From Zavarzinella sp. (GTDB lineage Bacteria > Planctomycetota > Planctomycetia > Gemmatales > Gemmataceae), in contig JAWKTI010000002.1 of NCBI GenBank assembly GCA_041399155.1, positions 939,490 through 1,003,489 on the forward strand: a DNA stretch of 64,000 nucleotides, written 5' to 3'. Positions 46,429 through 58,000 of this stretch are shown piece after piece. The first letter of the stretch is position 1, and every line of letters begins with the position of its first letter. Both the position numbers and the translations under genes were made by a program. The notes under the pieces are model-generated. The model had not been told where the DNA came from and searched no databases. It saw only the letters and a program-made list of their open reading frames with translations.

Positions 46429-46997
46429 CCTGCCGATTTAAGGATTTTGAGCGGTTCTTTTAGTCGTAGAGCAAGTGGAACAGGTATTTTGGGCGAAATT
46501 AGTTCAACCAAGCTATCATAATACCACATTGTGCCTATCTTACCACCATTGAACCTATCAAAAACGCTTACGCCGAGTTGGAGATAGTCGTCCACGAGGC
46601 ATGCCAAGTTGTGAGCCTTGTCTGCAGCAATTACTAGCTGAGCATCCATCGGGACATACTCAAGGGCACTAATGAACGCCGTTTTACGTTCTCGCCAACT
46701 GGCCCCATTCAATTCTACTGGTTCTCCACAGGCGGCAACTAATGCAGCAATCTTTGAGCCAAATGTATGTTGGATACGATCTAGGATACCCTGACCTCCC
46801 TGATCTTCGGGCGCATCATGAAGCAATGCTGCAATTGCTTGGTCCTCGTTTCCACCATGTTCGAGTACCAATGCACAAACTGAAAGCAAGTGCGATATAT
46901 ACGGAACATTAGTTCCTTTGCGACTTTGCTTACGATGGATACGGCTGGTGAATAACAGCGCTAGGTCAAATCGATCAGTGAGTATATGATCTTGCAT
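46425..46997 (-). CDS. RelA/SpoT-type HD hydrolase
   Basis: Start taken as ATG 46997; a longer frame reaches into a CRISPR repeat at 47053 and is not credible. The 190-aa product has HLLSVCALVLEHGG, AIAALLHDAPEDQGG (HD motif with following E-D) and LVIAADKAHNL (metal-binding Asp), as in small alarmone or nucleotide hydrolases. No synthetase or ACT domain is present. It is convergent with the kinase gene, so it is not co-transcribed but probably belongs to the same functional cluster. Ligand, (p)ppGpp or another nucleotide, is not determined. Confidence 0.7.
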   Translation of the reverse strand: MQDHILTDRFDLALLFTSRIHRKQSRKGTNVPYISHLLSVCALVLEHGGNEDQAIAALLHDAPEDQGGQGILDRIQHTFGSKIAALVAACGEPVELNGASWRERKTAFISALEYVPMDAQLVIAADKAHNLACLVDDYLQLGVSVFDRFNGGKIGTMWYYDSLVELISPKIPVPLALRLKEPLKILKSAG

Positions 46998-47052
46998 GCT
47001 GAACTCTCTGAACTGGTCATTTGTCACTATTGTACGCCTGCAGTGAACGACC

Positions 47053-47161
47053 GTCTTGCATCGGCCGCCCACCGAAATGGGCAGAAACGGTCTTTCTTGA
47101 ACTTACGACGTGCTGCAGCACCACCGCTTCAATTCGGCCGCCCACCGAAACGGGCGGAAAC
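47053..47161 (-). CRISPR. Two stray, degenerate array-2 repeats
   Basis: A repeat-like copy at 47053-47088 (changes in its first ten bases and GGGCAGAAAC at the end) and a nearly perfect one at 47126-47161 (GAAACGGG for GAAATGGG) enclose one 37-base spacer. They match the array-2 repeat but are 1.9 kb away from the main array. They are probably its old trailer end, split off by an insertion. Sequence 47162-47337 that follows is GC-rich and shows nothing else. Confidence 0.75.
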
Positions 47162-47337
47162 TGCACCTGATCGGCGGCGACGGCCCGTTGGCCCGGGCCC
47201 TTAGCTTTACGGAGGTCACGAATCTTTTTTACCGAAGGTCGTCGCCATCAGGATTCCCTTGCTGAACGCCGAACGCTATCATAAGTTCCTTGTAGTTGTA
47301 CGGCAACTCCTAATACAGCTTAACGAGGGAACCGGGC

Positions 47338-48294
47338 TTGGCAACAGTGAAACAAAATCGTCGTCCTGCTGCACCAGCAAACGGTTCGCCTTCGGTCGAG
47401 TCCGTTCTAGAGACGGTACGTGCCGTATGGTCCGCCGCCGAGCGTGCCGAAGATGCTGAACAAGCGAAGCACAAAAAGGACATAACGCAGACCGTCAGCC
47501 GCCTGAAAAGTCGAGTCGAAGGACACCTTGGCAAACCCGTTGCCGCTACCAAGGAACGCTCGCTGTTCGACCAGGAAGAGCGATCACCGGTAGTCGCTGT
47601 GGATGCACCGGCCACGCCACGCTTCCCCGACCCCACATTGAGGATCTACGCCAAAGACCTGACCGAACATGCACTTAAACACATCCCGAAGCTCGCTTGC
47701 TGCAAGTCCATCGACAACATCCGCAAGTATCTTACGGACAAGTTGTCGTTCAACTCTCAGGCCACTCGCCGCCGTAACGTCAATTACCTCATCAGCCGCT
47801 ACTTCCCTGGCGAGGTCGTTCATCCCGAAGTAGCCCCATTCGCCGCCGCCGTGGAAGGGCAGCCTGCGTTGGGCGATGCACTCTTCTACTTCACTTGTCG
47901 AATGGAGAAGATTGTAGCACTCGTGGCCGAACAAATCGTTTTCCCGTCTCTCGCCTTGGGCGGTGTGAGTCGGACCAAGATTCGGGACTTCGTTCAGGCA
48001 CAGTTTCCAAATTCCAAATCAGCCAAGCAAATCGGTGTGGCAGTGGTCGGCACCTATCAGACATTCGGCGTGGCGAACGCAACGCGTACCAAGCTCAACG
48101 TGAGTCTGCGTGAAGGCAGTCTCGCCGCCTTCGCCTATGTGCTACACCTGGAGTTTCCAGAGCCGGGGATGTACTCGTTCGAGAAGATGCTCAACGGGTC
48201 GATGCACAAGTGCTTGCTGTGGGATCAGCAGTGGATGGTTCGACAACTTTATGTCCTGCGAGAAGCGGGCATGATGTCGAAGGTGGCCTTGTAA
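47338..48294 (+). CDS. Hypothetical protein inside the array-2 insert
   Basis: 318 aa beginning with TTG at 47338 behind an AGGG-like site. The N-terminus (to ~75) is charged and low-complexity. Then comes a winged-helix-like stretch (LSFNSQATRRRNVNYLISRYFPGE) and a C-terminal block (LAAFAYVLHLEFPEPGMYSFEKM, LLWDQQWMVRQLYVLREAGMMSKV). I recall a family with the same ATRRR...YFP and FPEPGMY...LWDP...LREAGLISKVSEID wording, found near defence or restriction genes, but cannot name it. If the recall is right, the protein ends early, at SKV, losing its last ~30 residues. Confidence 0.45.
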   Translation: MATVKQNRRPAAPANGSPSVESVLETVRAVWSAAERAEDAEQAKHKKDITQTVSRLKSRVEGHLGKPVAATKERSLFDQEERSPVVAVDAPATPRFPDPTLRIYAKDLTEHALKHIPKLACCKSIDNIRKYLTDKLSFNSQATRRRNVNYLISRYFPGEVVHPEVAPFAAAVEGQPALGDALFYFTCRMEKIVALVAEQIVFPSLALGGVSRTKIRDFVQAQFPNSKSAKQIGVAVVGTYQTFGVANATRTKLNVSLREGSLAAFAYVLHLEFPEPGMYSFEKMLNGSMHKCLLWDQQWMVRQLYVLREAGMMSKVAL

Positions 48295-48312
48295 ACCTTA
48301 AGACTGGGAGGA

Positions 48313-48783
48313 ATGAGCATGATCGACAACATCTCAGTCCCATTACGGGAATTTGATCTGGACGGTTTTGTAAATGCGTACAGGGCGTTTTACAACAAAT
48401 GGGCAGGGGACGACACCGACGCAAATTGCAGCGTCTGCTTCATGGAATCATTTGCCAGCATACCGATGCCAAACCACGATGGTCTCGACCTCGTGTATGT
48501 GATACTTAACAAGAAAATGATGGTGTTCTTTCAGTTGCATGAGCCTCTTGTTGACGAAAAGGCTTTATGCATCGACGGCGAACGCCGCAAAACAGATGAT
48601 TTTGACATCGGCCTTGCCGACGGGTATGGGTTTTTGGTCGAACTTGAAGATCAACATATCACTCTTTACCCAGCTCTTTATGATGGGTCGTCCGGCCCGT
48701 TACCAACAATCACATTGCAGGGAACATGTGCCCTATTAGAGAAATGGATGGTCACCTACGCAGAGAGGTTTATAAAAAAGTAA
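48313..48783 (+). CDS. Hypothetical 156-aa protein
   Basis: ATG at 48313 has a strong GGGAGGA site directly upstream. The product is acidic and soluble (LREFDLDGFVNAYRAFYNKWAGDD, DLVYVILNKKMMVFFQLHEPL, GFLVELEDQHITLYPAL), without known motifs. It follows the previous gene by 18 bases in the same direction, so the two may be co-transcribed. Base composition is ordinary. I cannot propose a function. Confidence 0.5.
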   Translation: MSMIDNISVPLREFDLDGFVNAYRAFYNKWAGDDTDANCSVCFMESFASIPMPNHDGLDLVYVILNKKMMVFFQLHEPLVDEKALCIDGERRKTDDFDIGLADGYGFLVELEDQHITLYPALYDGSSGPLPTITLQGTCALLEKWMVTYAERFIKK

Positions 48784-48784
48784 C

Positions 48785-48889
48785 ATGAGCAGCACCGACT
48801 ATTCCGAGAATGCCTTGGTTGAACAACCGCCGATTGCCCTCTTCGAAGAGTTCGCAGCCGGATGGACAAGACTCCAAGGGCATGGATGA
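48785..48889 (+). pseudogene. N-terminal scrap of a type I restriction R subunit
   Basis: ATG at 48785 starts SSTDYSENALVEQPPIALFE and ends after 34 codons. The wording (E..LVEQP.I.LF..LGW) is the usual N-terminus of HsdR-type proteins. The reading breaks at GWTRLQG. It is short, so chance resemblance is possible. Confidence 0.35.
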
Positions 48890-49048
48890 TTCAGGTCAAT
48901 GGCACCCTTGTGGATGCCCGGTTCTTGAAGCGGGAGTTTCAAAAAGAGTCGCTGCGGAAAGGATTGACTCTTTATATCCACGAAAGACCACAGCAGATCA
49001 GCGAAGATGAAGAATATGTTGTTGGCAGAAAAAATGGCAAAGCAGAAA
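48862..49048 (+). CDS. Small ORF cut off by the start of array 2
   Basis: Reads MIQVNGTLVDARFLKREFQK, LRKGLTLYIHERPQQISEDE, EYVVGRKNGKAE and then runs straight into the first repeat at 49049. The coding-like part therefore ends where the array begins, and any true stop codon has been lost. I do not recognise the family. It defines the right border of the insert. Confidence 0.35.
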
Positions 49049-52000
49049 GCTTCAATTCGGCCGCCCACCGAAATGGGCGGAAACCACCAAGAAGCTGTCA
49101 GACATGAGCCCAGAACAACAGGGCTTCAATTCGGCCGCCCACCGAAATGGGCGGAAACACTGAAACCTGCAACGTACCATTCGCCAATTTTTACGTAGCT
49201 TCAATTCGGCCGCCCACCGAAATGGGCGGAAACCAGGTTACGATGGATTTTGCCCCGCCGCCACCTGGAGTGCTTCAATTCGGCCGCCCACCGAAATGGG
49301 CGGAAACGGCGATCAGAACCATGTAATCGATGAATTTTGCCATCGCTTCAATTCGGCCGCCCACCGAAATGGGCGGAAACCATTGTGGCACAATTGCCAT
49401 ACCAACACAGCAGAATCGCTTCAATTCGGCCGCCCACCGAAATGGGCGGAAACTGGGGGGTGGTGCGGGTCGACGATGATGTTTGGACAGCTTCAATTCG
49501 GCCGCCCACCGAAATGGGCGGAAACAAAGACTCTACCTGAGTTGTACAGACCTGCGGCAAAGCTTCAATTCGGCCGCCCACCGAAATGGGCGGAAACCCC
49601 GCCAGAAGTCAAAATGGTATCGCTCGGGAAGGTGCTTCAATTCGGCCGCCCACCGAAATGGGCGGAAACGTGTAGTCAACTGCCATAGCATTCTCGTTTT
49701 GTGCAAAGCTTCAATTCGGCCGCCCACCGAAATGGGCGGAAACAGGAATGGGATGCCCCACTAAAGCCGGGAGTCCACGAGCTTCAATTCGGCCGCCCAC
49801 CGAAATGGGCGGAAACATCCAAGTGCGGCGATCTGTAAGATAAAAGTCCAAGGCTTCAATTCGGCCGCCCACCGAAATGGGCGGAAACGAGTTAGGCGAG
49901 AAGAACGCACAACGCAGAAAGAAGGCTTCAATTCGGCCGCCCACCGAAATGGGCGGAAACCAAGATGCAGCCACTGGTGTAGAGTCGGCACCGGCTGGCT
50001 TCAATTCGGCCGCCCACCGAAATGGGCGGAAACCTCGGTGATGCGATTACTCAAGGGTGGGCTGATTGATGCTTCAATTCGGCCGCCCACCGAAATGGGC
50101 GGAAACGATAAACCCGTCCAACCATGTACAGAAGAACAACTTCGCTTCAATTCGGCCGCCCACCGAAATGGGCGGAAACGCCATCATAACAGATGGGTTG
50201 GTACCAAGAGCTGCTGCTTCAATTCGGCCGCCCACCGAAATGGGCGGAAACTGTGGTTTCTCCGTCTAACGGATTATCAGTACCGAAAGCTTCAATTCGG
50301 CCGCCCACCGAAATGGGCGGAAACCATGGCGACAAGCAAACGCTTCAGCAACCAACCAAATTGCTTCAATTCGGCCGCCCACCGAAATGGGCGGAAACTT
50401 GGATCCACGTTCGCGGCCATCATTGCTACTGAAATCGCTTCAATTCGGCCGCCCACCGAAATGGGCGGAAACTTAACCTGAGCAGTGGCAAAGGTGGTGA
50501 GAATCAGGAGCTTCAATTCGGCCGCCCACCGAAATGGGCGGAAACTACATGACCTGGAGCGATGGCGGTCAGGTGATGGAGCTGCTTCAATTCGGCCGCC
50601 CACCGAAATGGGCGGAAACGTGATAATATCGAAGTGTTAATTTCGCACGATATTGGGCTTCAATTCGGCCGCCCACCGAAATGGGCGGAAACAAGGAGAA
50701 CATTTACCTTGATTGCGAGATTGAAGCGCTTCAATTCGGCCGCCCACCGAAATGGGCGGAAACGAATCTGGAGTTCTGATGTTGACCCTGTAGGCGATAG
50801 TGCTTCAATTCGGCCGCCCACCGAAATGGGCGGAAACCCTGCAATGCACCCGCGACATCGAAGAACTGAAAGACGCTTCAATTCGGCCGCCCACCGAAAT
50901 GGGCGGAAACGGTGTCCTGACGCAACTGCAGATCAGTCAGGCGATCAAGCTTCAATTCGGCCGCCCACCGAAATGGGCGGAAACGGATAGAGAAACTTAC
51001 GTATCGGTCCCGCTGGTCAAGCTTCAATTCGGCCGCCCACCGAAATGGGCGGAAACAAATCTGCCGTGAAAGTTAAAAGCAAGGAAAGCAGGGCTTCAAT
51101 TCGGCCGCCCACCGAAATGGGCGGAAACTGTGTACAAGTTCACCGGGGCAACGAGCGAGATCGAGCTTCAATTCGGCCGCCCACCGAAATGGGCGGAAAC
51201 CCAATTCCAATGGCTTGCGTCATAACCAGGATGTGCGTGCTTCAATTCGGCCGCCCACCGAAATGGGCGGAAACGCTTTTCGATTAGGGATTTGTCTGTT
51301 TATTCTAACCAGGCTTCAATTCGGCCGCCCACCGAAATGGGCGGAAACTTTGTTTCTGCATCGAGTATACTTAACGAATTTGATACGCTTCAATTCGGCC
51401 GCCCACCGAAATGGGCGGAAACTGCCTACTGGGTGGGCGAATCCCTTCCAGTCACAGACAGGCTTCAATTCGGCCGCCCACCGAAATGGGCGGAAACAAT
51501 TCACTATCGCGGGCAAGTGCCTTAAAGCCAATGCGGCTTCAATTCGGCCGCCCACCGAAATGGGCGGAAACTTGCATCGTGGAAGCGGACGTTCTCGCAC
51601 GGTGGGTGGGTGCTTCAATTCGGCCGCCCACCGAAATGGGCGGAAACAGTATCGGACTGGATGGAACGAGCTGGGCAAAAGGCAGGCTTCAATTCGGCCG
51701 CCCACCGAAATGGGCGGAAACCTTGTTTGGCTTTGGCTACAAGGGGAAAACGCCCCAGGCTTCAATTCGGCCGCCCACCGAAATGGGCGGAAACAAGAGC
51801 GTGGCGAATTTGAAACCGATTGGGTAGCAATCGCTTCAATTCGGCCGCCCACCGAAATGGGCGGAAACGCGTAATAATCCTGGCCCACCGGTGCCGTTAT
51901 ACCAGAGCTTCAATTCGGCCGCCCACCGAAATGGGCGGAAACATCGACGCTGAAATTACCGAGATCATGGGCACTGCGGCTTCAATTCGGCCGCCCACCG

Positions 52001-55000
52001 AAATGGGCGGAAACACCCTAATCGACAAGATCCGAACACGGTTTAATTGGGACGCTTCAATTCGGCCGCCCACCGAAATGGGCGGAAACCGTAAAGCTCC
52101 GTCGTCAATTCCGCCGACCTATTCAGCTTCAATTCGGCCGCCCACCGAAATGGGCGGAAACAAAACTCCTCCAAATCCTCCGGTGTGTACGCTTGTCTGC
52201 TTCAATTCGGCCGCCCACCGAAATGGGCGGAAACCTGTTTGCGATTACGATGATTGCGACTGGGAGACGGTAGCTTCAATTCGGCCGCCCACCGAAATGG
52301 GCGGAAACAAAAATAATTGGCAATGATCATTGGGCTAACGATTAGGCTTCAATTCGGCCGCCCACCGAAATGGGCGGAAACTTCGCTGATGATTGGAAAA
52401 AGTCAGCAGGTTATTGTTCGCTTCAATTCGGCCGCCCACCGAAATGGGCGGAAACGCCCTGGACTGGTAGTGCCGTTTTCGCTGGCAACGTGGCTTCAAT
52501 TCGGCCGCCCACCGAAATGGGCGGAAACCCAACGAAAGAAAGTGCGCTGAAAGAAGATCTCATCGCTTCAATTCGGCCGCCCACCGAAATGGGCGGAAAC
52601 CACGTTCAAACCTGTATTGTATCGCAGCAGATTTAGCACGCTTCAATTCGGCCGCCCACCGAAATGGGCGGAAACTTTCTATACGGTCGATATCAGCAGG
52701 CCATTTCTGGTCGCTTCAATTCGGCCGCCCACCGAAATGGGCGGAAACTGGGATGCGGAACAAGGGCGGCATTGAGCAGGATCTGCTTCAATTCGGCCGC
52801 CCACCGAAATGGGCGGAAACTCTTTGATGGTCACCGATCACCCCTTCTAATTTTTTGCTTCAATTCGGCCGCCCACCGAAATGGGCGGAAACAACATACA
52901 AGTGACGGACGAAAACCTAAAGGGAAACGCTTCAATTCGGCCGCCCACCGAAATGGGCGGAAACGTGGGTGATCCAGCAATCTTGGTGTCGTTTCACGGT
53001 GAGCTTCAATTCGGCCGCCCACCGAAATGGGCGGAAACGCGTTGTCACCGTCAAGTCCAATCAGACTTGTACCTGCTTCAATTCGGCCGCCCACCGAAAT
53101 GGGCGGAAACTCCGCTGTTTCGGACAGATGTCTTAACTCTGGATTTTAGCTTCAATTCGGCCGCCCACCGAAATGGGCGGAAACAAAATGAACAGTCAAA
53201 ATGAGCGAAAATTGGTCTTCGCTTCAATTCGGCCGCCCACCGAAATGGGCGGAAACAAAGAATCCGTCTAGGCTGTACCCCAGGTTCATGTAGCTTCAAT
53301 TCGGCCGCCCACCGAAATGGGCGGAAACAGTCACGCTCGTCATCGTTTATTGTGTGAATATCCACTGTGCTTCAATTCGGCCGCCCACCGAAATGGGCGG
53401 AAACGAGAATGCTATGCTGTCTGACAACCCTAATATCGGGCTTCAATTCGGCCGCCCACCGAAATGGGCGGAAACGCACCATGCTTCGTGGGGAATCGCG
53501 GGAGGTGGACTCGCTTCAATTCGGCCGCCCACCGAAATGGGCGGAAACTGCCTGCCTTCGGATTGCCTTCCTGCGGGGCAAGAGCTTCAATTCGGCCGCC
53601 CACCGAAATGGGCGGAAACCTGTTGTAGTAAATCCCACCATGCCACAACTGCACAGCTTCAATTCGGCCGCCCACCGAAATGGGCGGAAACCCCGGGATT
53701 GGTGCAGTAAAAATTTCTTGGGACGATTTGACGCTTCAATTCGGCCGCCCACCGAAATGGGCGGAAACGCAAGATTACATTACCTGAAATGTCGTATGTG
53801 ATTTCGCTTCAATTCGGCCGCCCACCGAAATGGGCGGAAACGTGTCACCGCCACGGGAAGATCTGGCTTGTCGCGTCCGAGCTTCAATTCGGCCGCCCAC
53901 CGAAATGGGCGGAAACTACCGTCCCTGCCGACGATGAAGACTTCGAAGAGGGAGCTTCAATTCGGCCGCCCACCGAAATGGGCGGAAACGATTTTGTTCA
54001 TTGTTGGCATGTCGCCACGCATTACCAGGCTTCAATTCGGCCGCCCACCGAAATGGGCGGAAACATTGAACGGCTGAAAGAATTGATCGCACATATTCGG
54101 GCGGCTTCAATTCGGCCGCCCACCGAAATGGGCGGAAACAGTCACCGAAGCTGGATCGAATCCGTGGGTGACCCTGCTTCAATTCGGCCGCCCACCGAAA
54201 TGGGCGGAAACAATTGCAAGTTCGTGCATTGCAAGGCTGGTTTCTGCGTGCTTCAATTCGGCCGCCCACCGAAATGGGCGGAAACGCCGTACTGCCTACG
54301 CGGTCTACGATGCCAATTTATCAAGCTTCAATTCGGCCGCCCACCGAAATGGGCGGAAACTGTAACTCCCATCGTCGCGTTCTCCCCACCGTAGGGAGCT
54401 TCAATTCGGCCGCCCACCGAAATGGGCGGAAACCGCGTTGCTCTGCCTGAAATCCCCAGGGGCCGTGGCTGCTTCAATTCGGCCGCCCACCGAATGGGCG
54501 GAAACCCTGGTTTGAGCGAACGCAGAACCGGGCAGGCGGTAGGCTTCCAATTCGGCCGCCCACCGAAATGGGCGGAAACGACTTTTGTTCTGGTTCAGTA
54601 TTCCCATTGACCGTGCTTCAATTCGGCCGCCCACCGAAATGGGCGGAAACATGGCGTTCGAAGCATGGCGGTTGAATCAGCCTGAGGCTTCAATTCGGCC
54701 GCCCACCGAAATGGGCGGAAACCAAAAGTGGCTGCATCGCTCGGTATGGTGCCGCTTGCTTCAATTCGGCCGCCCACCGAAATGGGCGGAAACCCTACAT
54801 TGGAGTGAACTCAGCGGGCGTGATCGGAAAGCTTCAATTCGGCCGCCCACCGAAATGGGCGGAAACGGGTCGATCATGTGGTGAACATCCCACGCCCACC
54901 ACTGCTTCAATTCGGCCGCCCACCGAAATGGGCGGAAACGGTGTCTCTGATTTTCCGAATTGCCGCACAGTAGTGGCTTCAATTCGGCCGCCCACCGAAA

Positions 55001-58000
55001 TGGGCGGAAACGCCAGTCGCGTTTGCCAATTTCGCCACTACCCCGTGCTTCAATTCGGCCGCCCACCGAAATGGGCGGAAACCCCGTATATAGCGATCTG
55101 CGATGAGATTCACGCTTGGGCTTCAATTCGGCCGCCCACCGAAATGGGCGGAAACCATCAGCAACCCGCACAACCCCCCAGCGATCAGGCCAAGCTTCAA
55201 TTCGGCCGCCCACCGAAATGGGCGGAAACTTGAGCAGTACGAGATAGCAAACCCTTCCGACTAACGCTTCAATTCGGCCGCCCACCGAAATGGGCGGAAA
55301 CAACTATAAACCCTTCATCGTCGTCTACACCTGTAGCTATAGCTTCAATTCGGCCGCCCACCGAAATGGGCGGAAACTAGATACGCTAGAAAGATAGGGC
55401 AGGTAGTAGCAAAAGCTTCAATTCGGCCGCCCACCGAAATGGGCGGAAACTCGATCAGTCTAAAGGAATTGGCAGCCCACTGCGAGGCTTCAATTCGGCC
55501 GCCCACCGAAATGGGCGGAAACAACGTCGCAGCGATGAACTTGATCGGCTCATCCAAGAGCTTCAATTCGGCCGCCCACCGAAATGGGCGGAAACCACAG
55601 AAAATTGAGCAGGCAGACACCGCGCTTCCTGTGCTTCAATTCGGCCGCCCACCGAAATGGGCGGAAACTATGATCTGCACAAAGATGGTGGTGATACCGC
55701 AGTCGTGCTTCAATTCGGCCGCCCACCGAAATGGGCGGAAACCATCAACGGTGGCTGAAGCGGGATTGGTCGCTGCGGTTGGCTTCAATTCGGCCGCCCA
55801 CCGAAATGGGCGGAAACTATCTTCTGGCCGTGTCCGATGCTCTGGAAAAGCTGGCTTCAATTCGGCCGCCCACCGAAATGGGCGGAAACGAAAAAAGTCT
55901 TGAACTCAACCCACTTCCAGGTGAACGCTTCAATTCGGCCGCCCACCGAAATGGGCGGAAACCTTGCCGCAATGTGGAGATTCGCCCACACCAAACTGAA
56001 GGCTTCAATTCGGCCGCCCACCGAAATGGGCGGAAACGGTAGTAAGGCTGGCCATCCGCATCTTTACCCACAGCGCTTCAATTCGGCCGCCCACCGAAAT
56101 GGGCGGAAACACGCTTGCCAATTATGACAAGGACGCACCGGAAGCGTTGCTTCAATTCGGCCGCCCACCGAAATGGGCGGAAACGATTTTGTTTGCTTGC
56201 TCTGCCAAGTGCTCAAGCTCGCTTCAATTCGGCCGCCCACCGAAATGGGCGGAAACCACGGCTGCTGAAATCAGCTCGCACGTTTCGACGATCGCTTCAA
56301 TTCGGCCGCCCACCGAAATGGGCGGAAACGCTACGCGGTGGTGGCAGTGCTGGCGACACTGACAAGCTTCAATTCGGCCGCCCACCGAAATGGGCGGAAA
56401 CCACCAGGGGCGGACGTTCAAGGATCGTCTGAACTTGAAGCTTCAATTCGGCCGCCCACCGAAATGGGCGGAAACAGGTGGTCAAGTCGCCCAGATGAGT
56501 AGTTGTACCCGCTGGCTTCAATTCGGCCGCCCACCGAAATGGGCGGAAACGTGGGCAACATCTACCTGCCGATGGCCACTGGGCGTGGCTTTACCGGCCG
56601 CCCACCGAAATGGGCGGAAACCACCATTGAAAGCCTTAGATCCAGGCTGAAACAACCGGAGCTTCAATTCGGCCGCCCACCGAAATGGGCGGAAACCGGT
56701 TTGGTAGAATCCGACAACCGTGCCAACCCATTGCTTCAATTCGGCCGCCCACCGAAATGGGCGGAAACGAAGATTTCAAGAATCCTTACCTGGCGAAAAT
56801 GGATGCTTCATTCGGCCGCCCACCGAAATGGGCGGAAACTTGCTCAACAAACCAGCCGCCGCCGCATCATCCATTGCTTCAATTCGGCCGCCCACCGAAA
56901 TGGGCGGAAACCTGCCGAACGACCATCTGCACGTGCCGGTTCCTGCAGCTTCAATTCGGCCGCCCACCGAAATGGGCGGAAACCCCCCTTCTGGCCAACG
57001 CACCGCGACGGAGACCCCCGTGCTTCAATTCGGCCGCCCACCGAAATGGGCGGAAACATTCCGGGAAGTCCTCAGCGAGAATGTCGTTGGTCTCGCTTCA
57101 ATTCGGCCGCCCACCGAAATGGGCGGAAACTGGTGGCGGCAGTGCAAATGTAATTGGCGGCGTGAAAGCTTCAATTCGGCCGCCCACCGAAATGGGCGGA
57201 AACGAACACCTAACATAACTGGAGCAGCCGGTCTCGGATGCTTCAATTCGGCCGCCCACCGAAATGGGCGGAAACTGCTTTGCCGTCGTGTTGTGCGTGT
57301 ATCTGGTGTGTGCTTCAATTCGGCCGCCCACCGAAATGGGCGGAAACAATCACATGGCCACGTTGTTTGGTACCGAATCGAAAGCTTCAATTCGGCCGCC
57401 CACCGAAATGGGCGGAAACTATCCATCTGGATACAAAATAATGGAAGGATGGCATAGCTTCAATTCGGCCGCCCACCGAAATGGGCGGAAACCAGTCAGC
57501 AACGAATCGAAAAATTTTATGTTTGACGCTTCAATTCGGCCGCCCACCGAAATGGGCGGAAACGTAGTGGCGTTACTCCGTCCGGCGTTCTGACTACTCG
57601 CTTCAATTCGGCCGCCCACCGAAATGGGCGGAAACGCGTAACTCGACCTTGCTTCGATCCGGCTGTCAGCCGGTGCTTCAATTCGGCCGCCCACCGAAAT
57701 GGGCGGAAACCGAACGTAAAAAAGCCGGCGACCCGCTCAAAATTCCGGGCTTCAATTCGGCCGCCCACCGAAATGGGCGGAAACGTTGGGCAACAACAAG
57801 CCGGAAACGGTCATTTCAAACACGCTTCAATTCGGCCGCCCACCGAAATGGGCGGAAACAAGCCTGACGCAATCCGTTGCTAAAACGCTGATCCAGCGCT
57901 TCAATTCGGCCGCCCACCGAAATGGGCGGAAACATCACCCTGGGTGAGTGCTGGCCATTTGCGACCAGATTGCTTCAATTCGGCCGCCCACCGAAATGGG

